From Desulfobacteraceae bacterium (lineage in GTDB: Bacteria > Desulfobacterota > Desulfobacteria > Desulfobacterales > UBA11574), in the NCBI GenBank assembly GCA_002868985.1, contig PKTV01000092.1:1-5501 (forward strand): a stretch of DNA of 5,501 bases, written 5' to 3'. The notes beneath the pieces were generated by a model. The model searched no databases, was not told the DNA's origin, and was given only the letters and a program-made list of their open reading frames with translations. The position numbers and the translations under genes are program-made. Positions 1 through 4,468 of this stretch are shown piece by piece. Numbering within the stretch: the stretch's first letter is position 1; every line of letters starts with the position of its first letter.

Positions 1-2898
1 CTTCACAAAGTCGGTTGTCTGGGGCTGTGTGCAAGAGATGTTCTTGTTGATGTATTCATAAACGGCGCCAAGTTCACATACCAGCATGTCACGCCGGAAA
101 TGGTCAAAGAAATCGTGGACAAACATCTTGTTGGCGGTCAACCTGTTGAGAAATGGCTGGTGGATGAGGAGTACCAAAACTACCACAGGAATCAGAAAAA
201 GTTGCTCCTTAAAAATTGTGGTCGAATAAATCCTGAATCCATTGATGCATACATGGATGTCGGCGGGTATGCAGCTGCCCAAAAGGTCATGAATATGGAT
301 CCGGTCGAGGTGATCGAAACGATCAAAGCTTCCGGACTCAGAGGCAGAGGGGGAGGCGGATTTCCTGCGGGAATCAAGTGGGAGACCTGTCGAAGGGCTG
401 AAGGTGACATCAAATATGTGATCTGTAATGCCGACGAGGGGGACCCGGGTGCGTTTATGGACCGGGCGATTCTTGAAGGAAACCCCCATGCGGTTATCGA
501 AGGGATGATCATCGGGTCGTATGCCATAGGATCTGTCGAGGGTTTTGTGTATATCAGAGCTGAATATCCTCTGGCTGTGGAGCGTCTTCGTACGGCGCTC
601 AACCAAGCCAGAGAAAGGGGATTCTTGGGAGAAAATATTTTTGGGAAAAACATCCGCTTCGATATCAAGGTTGTTCTGGGCGCAGGCGCTTTTGTCTGTG
701 GTGAGGCGACGGCCCTCATGACCTCTATCGAGGATAAGGCCGGTGAGCCGCGGCCGAAGTATGTTCACACCACTGAGCGGGGTCTTTGGGGAAAACCCAC
801 CAATCTGAACAATGTGGAAACCTGGGCGAATGTTCCCGTAATCATTGACAAGGGCGCTAAATGGTATGCCGGCATTGGCACTGAGTACAGCAAAGGAACA
901 AAATTATTTTCCATGGCAGGAAAAATTAAAAACACCGGAATCATCGAGGTGCCCATGGGCATGCCGTTAAGAAGGATTATTTATGATATCGGCGGCGGCA
1001 TTCCCGATGGAAAGAGATTCAAGGCCGTCCAAACCGGTGGGCCGTCGGGTGGATGCATTCCCTCGGCTTTGCTGGATATCCCCGTGGATTACGAAAACCT
1101 GAGCAAGGCCGGATCGATCATGGGATCCGGCGGAATGATCGTCATGGACGAAGACACCTGCATGGTGGATGTGGCCAAATATTTTATATCCTTTTGCCTG
1201 GATGAGAGCTGCGGCCAATGTACGCCCTGCCGGGAAGGGCTCCACGTCATGGAACGGATTCTGACGGATATCACTGAAGGCAGGGGAAAAGAAGAACACT
1301 TGGAGCAGCTTGAAGACCTGTCTGAAATCATCGTCGATTCATCTTTATGCGGGCTTGGAAAGAGCGCTCCCAACGCGGTAAAATCAACCCTTCGATATTT
1401 TAAAGATGAATATCTCGCCCATATTCATGACAAGCATTGTCCTGCCGGTGTTTGCCGGCGGTTGGCACCCGCTCCGTGTCACATGACCTGTCCGGCCGGC
1501 ATCGATGTCCCGTCGTATGTCGCTTTGATCGCCCACGGCAGGCATGAGGAAGCGGTAAAAGTCATTATGGAAGACAACCCGTTTCCCTGGGTTTGTGGTT
1601 TGGTCTGTCCTGCGCCGTGCGAAGGAATGTGCCGTAGAGGAGACGTGGACCAGCCCATCAGTATCCGGGCGTTGAAAGGTTTTGCCAGTAAATATGTGAT
1701 GGAAAAGTTCGGCGGATACGAACCCTGGATTAAAACCCGCCGGGATGAAAAGGTCGCTGTTATCGGTTCCGGTCCCGCAGGACTCTCTGCGGCGTATTAT
1801 CTTGCTCTGGAAGGTTATAACATTACCGTTTTTGAAGCCCTTCCCGAACCGGGCGGTATGTTGAGAGTGGGGATTCCTCCGCATAGACTTCCCAAAGACC
1901 TGCTTAATAAAGAAGTTGAAAATTTCATAAAAATGGGGATCAAAATAAAGACCCATACAGCTCTTGGAACGGATTTTACACTGGATGATCTTTTTGAGCA
2001 GGGATTCAGTGCGGTTTTTTTGGGCATAGGTGCACACAAGCCCATATCCCTTGGTTTGACCCAAGAAGATACAGACGGGGTTATTCAAGGCGTCGATTAC
2101 CTTAAAAGGCTCAACCTTGAAGAGCCGGTGCCAAAGGGTAAGTTTGTTGCCGTTATCGGCGGCGGCAATGTGGCCATCGACGTTGCCAGAGTAGCTGTAA
2201 GAAAAGGGGCAAAACAGGTGACCATTCTTTACCGCAGGACTCAAAGAGAAATGCCGGCTTATGACAGCGAAATCGAGGAAGCCCTTGAAGAAGGTGTCAA
2301 AATTTCTTATCTGACCGCACCGGAGTCGATTTTAACCCAAAACGGACATGTCGTCGGTCTCAAGTGCATTAAAATGAAACTGGGTGATCCTGACGCATCG
2401 GGACGCCGAAGACCGATACCTATAAAGGGGTCTGAATATGAGCTGGAATCCGACCTGGTGATTCCATCCATCGGCCAGACCATGGAAATACCTGCGAAAG
2501 AGAGTATCAAAGGTGTCGATATCGTCAAATGGGGCAGCATTAAGGTTGATGCCGTAACATTGGCCACAACAAGACCCGGGGTCTATGCAGGGGGAGATGC
2601 GGTCAGCGGGACAGCCACGGTCATTGAGGCCATCGCCGGCGGTAAAAAAGCGGCCATCGCCATTGATGCCTATATTAAAGGGATTGAAGATCCGAAATTT
2701 CCGCCGGTTCCTCAAAAAAAGGCCGAGGTTGAAAAGATCGACGTCAGCGAAGAAAAAATGGCGCAGCTAAAGCGACCCAAAATTCCTTTGCTGGGAATCG
2801 AGAAAAGGGTGTGTACCTTCGACCAGGTAGAGCTTGGTCTGAGTGAAAAAGCAGCCCGCGATGAAGCCAAGCGGTGTCTTCGCTGTGACTTAAACTAA
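1..2898 (+). CDS. NuoF/HydB-like NADH:FMN module fused to GltD/NfnB-like FAD-NAD(P)H oxidoreductase (5' partial)
   Basis: This is probably a soluble cytoplasmic electron-transfer flavoprotein with two nucleotide sites. The frame is open from base 1 and the residues before the Met at 100 are family sequence, including a C-x3-C pair (codons 6 and 10) from a thioredoxin-like [2Fe-2S] domain, so the start lies upstream. In-window codons show, in order: the FMN/NADH loop GRGGGGFPAG (115-124); NADEGDPG (143-150); GEATALM (234-240); an SLBB-like region; and a [4Fe-4S] site CGQCTPC plus CGLG (Cys 404, 407, 410, 450). Next come a GltD/DPYD-type Fe-S domain (Cys 480, 485, 493, 497, 532, 536, 540, 544), FAD motif GSGPAG (589), second Rossmann motif GGGNVAIDVAR (720), LYRRT suggesting NADPH preference (743-747), GGDA (864-867), and a CLRC tail (959-962). 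The stop is TAA. The GltD-like half lacks any glutamate-synthase large-subunit partner here, so glutamate synthesis is unlikely. Family assignment is firm; the physiological reaction is inferred. Confidence 0.93.
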   Translation, partial: LHKVGCLGLCARDVLVDVFINGAKFTYQHVTPEMVKEIVDKHLVGGQPVEKWLVDEEYQNYHRNQKKLLLKNCGRINPESIDAYMDVGGYAAAQKVMNMDPVEVIETIKASGLRGRGGGGFPAGIKWETCRRAEGDIKYVICNADEGDPGAFMDRAILEGNPHAVIEGMIIGSYAIGSVEGFVYIRAEYPLAVERLRTALNQARERGFLGENIFGKNIRFDIKVVLGAGAFVCGEATALMTSIEDKAGEPRPKYVHTTERGLWGKPTNLNNVETWANVPVIIDKGAKWYAGIGTEYSKGTKLFSMAGKIKNTGIIEVPMGMPLRRIIYDIGGGIPDGKRFKAVQTGGPSGGCIPSALLDIPVDYENLSKAGSIMGSGGMIVMDEDTCMVDVAKYFISFCLDESCGQCTPCREGLHVMERILTDITEGRGKEEHLEQLEDLSEIIVDSSLCGLGKSAPNAVKSTLRYFKDEYLAHIHDKHCPAGVCRRLAPAPCHMTCPAGIDVPSYVALIAHGRHEEAVKVIMEDNPFPWVCGLVCPAPCEGMCRRGDVDQPISIRALKGFASKYVMEKFGGYEPWIKTRRDEKVAVIGSGPAGLSAAYYLALEGYNITVFEALPEPGGMLRVGIPPHRLPKDLLNKEVENFIKMGIKIKTHTALGTDFTLDDLFEQGFSAVFLGIGAHKPISLGLTQEDTDGVIQGVDYLKRLNLEEPVPKGKFVAVIGGGNVAIDVARVAVRKGAKQVTILYRRTQREMPAYDSEIEEALEEGVKISYLTAPESILTQNGHVVGLKCIKMKLGDPDASGRRRPIPIKGSEYELESDLVIPSIGQTMEIPAKESIKGVDIVKWGSIKVDAVTLATTRPGVYAGGDAVSGTATVIEAIAGGKKAAIAIDAYIKGIEDPKFPPVPQKKAEVEKIDVSEEKMAQLKRPKIPLLGIEKRVCTFDQVELGLSEKAARDEAKRCLRCDLN

Positions 2899-2913
2899 CC
2901 AAAGGAAAGCCGA

Positions 2914-3690
2914 ATGGTTCAAATAACGATCAATAATAAGGAAATTGAAGCACCAGAAAGTTCAACCATTCTTGAAGTCGCCAGAAAACACGGCATCGAT
3001 ATTCCCACACTATGTTATCATGAGGCGCTTGAACCCTACGGTGTCTGCCGGTTGTGTATCGTGGAAGTGAGTGGTTCTTTACGTAAAGGGATACGGATTT
3101 CGTGTATTCAAAATGTTATGGACGGCCTGATTGTAAATACCAAAAGTGAAAAGGTCTTAAGAAACAGACAGTTTCTCTTTGAACTTTTATTGGCGAGATC
3201 TCCCGACTCAAAGGAACTCATCGATCTGGCGGCAAAGCACGGCGTCTATGAATCAAGGTTTTATGAAGGGGATACGGATGATAATTGCGTAAGATGCGGC
3301 CTATGTGTAAGGGTTTGCCGTGACAAAATAGGCGCCTTTGCCCTTTGTTTCGCTCACAGAGGATATGATAGGATGGTCACCACTGATTTTGAATCTCTTT
3401 CCGAGTATTGTATCGGCTGTGGCACCTGTGCTCAGATCTGCCCCACAGGCGCCATAAGGATGAAGGATGAAGGGGAAGAAAGGATCATCTACACAAAAAA
3501 TGGGATGGTCGCCAGGTTCAAGCTCGAAACTTGTGATTTGTGCGGTATACCTTATGCCCCGAGAAAGCACCTGAATTTTGTAATAAAGAATTCGGATGAA
3601 TCCATGGCGGTCAACGTTGCAAGAGATCTCTGTCCAACATGCGCAAGACGAACGGGTGCAGTAAATCTGGTGGGTTCAATGACGCTGTAA
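2914..3690 (+). CDS. NuoG/HydA-N-terminal-like iron-sulfur electron-transfer subunit (258 aa)
   Basis: This is an electron-wiring protein resembling the N-terminal domains of NuoG, HndD and [FeFe]-hydrogenase. A plant-type [2Fe-2S] domain covers residues 1-75, with ligands C34, C45, C48 and C64. Two classical [4Fe-4S] motifs follow: C125-C128-C131-C135 and C166-C169-C172-C176, the second followed by Pro. The stretch between them and the [2Fe-2S] domain (about 85-124) lacks the His-Cys3 cluster motif usual in NuoG and HydA. There is no H-cluster or molybdopterin domain, so the protein should carry electrons rather than catalyse. The C-terminal 50 residues add two more pairs, C207-x2-C210 and C240-x2-C243, which could bind another cluster or a metal. 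It starts 15 bases after the fusion gene's stop, with an AAAGGAA ribosome-binding site at 2901-2907, so the two are surely co-transcribed. It probably connects the fusion flavoprotein to an external partner. Confidence 0.9.
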   Translation: MVQITINNKEIEAPESSTILEVARKHGIDIPTLCYHEALEPYGVCRLCIVEVSGSLRKGIRISCIQNVMDGLIVNTKSEKVLRNRQFLFELLLARSPDSKELIDLAAKHGVYESRFYEGDTDDNCVRCGLCVRVCRDKIGAFALCFAHRGYDRMVTTDFESLSEYCIGCGTCAQICPTGAIRMKDEGEERIIYTKNGMVARFKLETCDLCGIPYAPRKHLNFVIKNSDESMAVNVARDLCPTCARRTGAVNLVGSMTL

Positions 3691-3773
3691 CTTGTTGAGC
3701 TGAAAAATCGGGTATTTTGGACTATGTCAGAGATGATCCGGCTGCGCAGAAAATAGGAGTAACCTGATAGTGC

Positions 3774-3810
3774 CTAAAGTTTAAAGTGAACTAAAGTGAG
3801 CTAAAGTTTA
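3774..3810. repeat. Phased CTAAAGT / TTAAAGT tandem repeat
   Basis: The heptamer YTAAAGT occurs at 3774, 3781, 3791 and 3801. The last three copies are exactly 10 bp apart and form 10-bp units of the type YTAAAGTGAR, the last one degenerate (CTAAAGTTTA). A spacing of about one helical turn suits either repeated binding of one protein to the same DNA face or a dispersed intergenic repeat family. No gene overlaps it. The repetition is directly visible; the role is inferred. Confidence 0.75.
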
Positions 3811-3821
3811 TGTATGTGCCG

Positions 3822-3834
3822 TTGGTACTACCAA
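3822..3834. promoter_or_regulatory. Perfect 13-bp palindrome TTGGTA-C-TACCAA
   Basis: Six-base arms flank a single central base with no mismatches, which is the usual form of a dimeric repressor or activator site. The site is about 170 bp upstream of the NuoE-like start and lies inside the inverted repeat pair. A hairpin with a one-base loop could not form in RNA, so DNA binding is the more sensible reading. The regulator is unknown. Confidence 0.35.
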
Positions 3835-3857
3835 TTTAAGAAAAAATGATTTGCGCT

Positions 3858-3869
3858 GAAAGCGCTTTC
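3858..3869. promoter_or_regulatory. Perfect 12-bp palindrome GAAAGCGCTTTC, LacI-family-like operator
   Basis: The palindrome is perfect and centred on a CG step at 3863-3864. With the preceding T it reads TGAAAGCGCTTTC, close to the operator type bound by LacI-family regulators such as the CcpA cre site of Firmicutes. The host is probably not a Firmicute, so any binder would be another LacI-type protein. The same bases also allow a weak 5-bp GCGCT/AGCGC hairpin at 3853-3865, which lacks a proper T-run and is not called a terminator. Confidence 0.35.
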
Positions 3870-3878
3870 CTCAACTTC

Positions 3879-3900
3879 CCCGATAAATACGGGATAAATA
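3879..3900. repeat. CCCG/CGGG hairpin with GATAAATA direct repeat
   Basis: CCCG at 3879-3882 pairs with CGGG at 3890-3893 around a 7-base loop. GATAAATA occurs at 3882-3889 and again at 3893-3900, offset by 11 bp. The stem is only four pairs and no T-run follows, so it is not a convincing terminator. It may be part of the same intergenic repeat element. Confidence 0.35.
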
Positions 3901-3945
3901 GGCATTTTAGATCACTTTAAACACTTAATGTATTGTATATGAAGC

Positions 3946-3959
3946 CGCCTATAAAGGCG
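3946..3959 (+). promoter_or_regulatory. Small hairpin upstream of the NuoE-like gene
   Basis: CGCCT at 3946-3950 and AGGCG at 3955-3959 form a 5-bp GC-rich stem with an ATAA loop. It sits 44 bases before the NuoE-like start codon. No poly-T follows, so it is not an intrinsic terminator. If transcription starts upstream it would lie in the leader RNA, where it could stabilise the 5' end. The function is unknown. Confidence 0.3.
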
Positions 3960-4003
3960 TAGTCCCTTAAACCCTGATCTTTACTCGAACAGGAAAAAAA
4001 ATT

Positions 4004-4468
4004 ATGGATAAAGAGAAAATTGAAAAAATTGTCAATAAACACCGAAATGAAAAGTCAGCGATATTGGCAATTCTTCATGAGGTGCAGGCAGAAGATAATC
4101 AACTGAACGCCGAGTCCTTGAGATATATCGCCTTGCTGCTGGGTGTCCCATACGCCAATGTTTACGGATTGGCGACATTCTACAGCGCGATCAGTACGGA
4201 TAAAAAGGGAAAGACACTGGTCCGGGCTTGTGACGGCATCTCCTGCCATATCAACGGGGGAGAAGAAGTAATTGAAGCCCTTAAGTCCAAACTGAACATT
4301 GAAGTAGGTCAAACCACCTGGGATGAAGCGTTTGGTTTGGAAAAGGTGCGCTGTTTGGGCCTATGTTCCATCAGCCCGAATGTTTCTTTTAATGACAAGA
4401 CCTATTCTAATCTCGACAAAGAGAAGATACTTGAGATTCTTCAGAAAGTGATGGGGGATTCAAAATGA
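4004..4468 (+). CDS. NuoE-like thioredoxin-fold [2Fe-2S] subunit (154 aa)
   Basis: This is a soluble [2Fe-2S] electron carrier of the NuoE/HydC/HndA family, which normally docks on the FMN subunit NuoF. An N-terminal helical region (about 1-65) contains the family stretch NVYGLATFYSAI (52-63). The thioredoxin-like domain carries the complete ligand set C76-x4-C81 and C117-x3-C121 (CDGISC and CLGLC). The length of 154 residues is normal for the family. The ATG at 4004 is chosen because an AGGA at 3991-3994 lies 9 bases upstream and the family's N-terminal helix starts here. The TGA stop overlaps the next gene's start as ATGA, so translation is probably coupled and the two products should be made in equal amounts. 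The 313-bp gap on the left indicates a separate transcription unit from the fusion-protein genes. Whether this subunit also serves the upstream NuoF fusion is unknown. Confidence 0.93.
   Translation: MDKEKIEKIVNKHRNEKSAILAILHEVQAEDNQLNAESLRYIALLLGVPYANVYGLATFYSAISTDKKGKTLVRACDGISCHINGGEEVIEALKSKLNIEVGQTTWDEAFGLEKVRCLGLCSISPNVSFNDKTYSNLDKEKILEILQKVMGDSK
4453..4458 (+). promoter_or_regulatory. Ribosome-binding site inside the NuoE-like gene for the NuoF-like gene
   Basis: GGGGGA lies six bases before the ATG at 4465, within the last codons of the NuoE-like gene. It supports 4465 over the in-frame ATGs at 4480 and 4513, and fits coupled translation through the ATGA overlap. Confidence 0.6.

Larger units (their letters stand above)
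3779..3922. repeat. 11-bp inverted repeat pair enclosing 122 bp
   Basis: GTTTAAAGTGA at 3779-3789 is matched by its exact reverse complement TCACTTTAAAC at 3912-3922. The left arm is one unit of the tandem repeat. The enclosed segment carries both perfect palindromes and the CCCG hairpin. The arrangement could be a small non-autonomous mobile or dispersed element with terminal repeats, or two operators for one regulator that allow looping. No transposase gene or target-site duplication was identified, so element status is unproven. Confidence 0.5.
3691..4003. other. 313-bp non-coding region between two NuoF-type gene modules
   Basis: No complete gene is visible here. The first 75 bases contain a short open stretch without a usable start (3699-3764), bounded by TGA codons at 3696 and 3765. 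The rest holds A/T-rich 10-bp tandem repeats, an inverted copy of their core, two perfect palindromes and two small hairpins, listed separately. I could not find a GC-rich stem followed by a T-run, so no intrinsic terminator is called. No convincing -35/-10 pair or -24/-12 sigma-54 site was seen. The density of symmetric elements suggests that the downstream nuoE-like operon is controlled independently of the upstream genes. Confidence 0.7.

Noticed and set aside
192..719. Antisense open frame of 175 codons
   Set aside because: It is a shadow of the conserved FMN/NADH-binding region on the + strand, with low-complexity Pro/Ser-rich translation.
1384..2244. Long open frame on the - strand (286 codons)
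   Set aside because: It is wholly antisense to the GltD-like half of the fusion gene, whose motifs are clear, and its translation shows no recognisable domain.
1441..2898. Glutamate synthase small subunit as a separate gene
   Set aside because: The frame is continuous with the NuoF-like half, with no stop or internal ribosome-binding site, and no large-subunit gene is nearby.
3301..3570. Antisense open frame over the Fe-S gene
   Set aside because: It is complementary to the two [4Fe-4S] motifs and has no family features of its own.
3853..3868. Intrinsic terminator (GCGCT-GAA-AGCGC-TTT)
   Set aside because: The stem has only five pairs, the loop has three bases and the T-run is three bases, which is too weak. 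The 12-bp palindrome is a better description.
3774..3922. CRISPR array
   Set aside because: The repeat units are 7-10 bp with almost no spacer, unlike CRISPR repeats and spacers, and no cas gene is present.
3912..3955. Sigma-70 promoter around TCACTT / GTATAT or TATAAA
   Set aside because: No pair with acceptable -35 and -10 matches at 16-18 bp spacing could be found. The A/T-rich background makes single matches meaningless.
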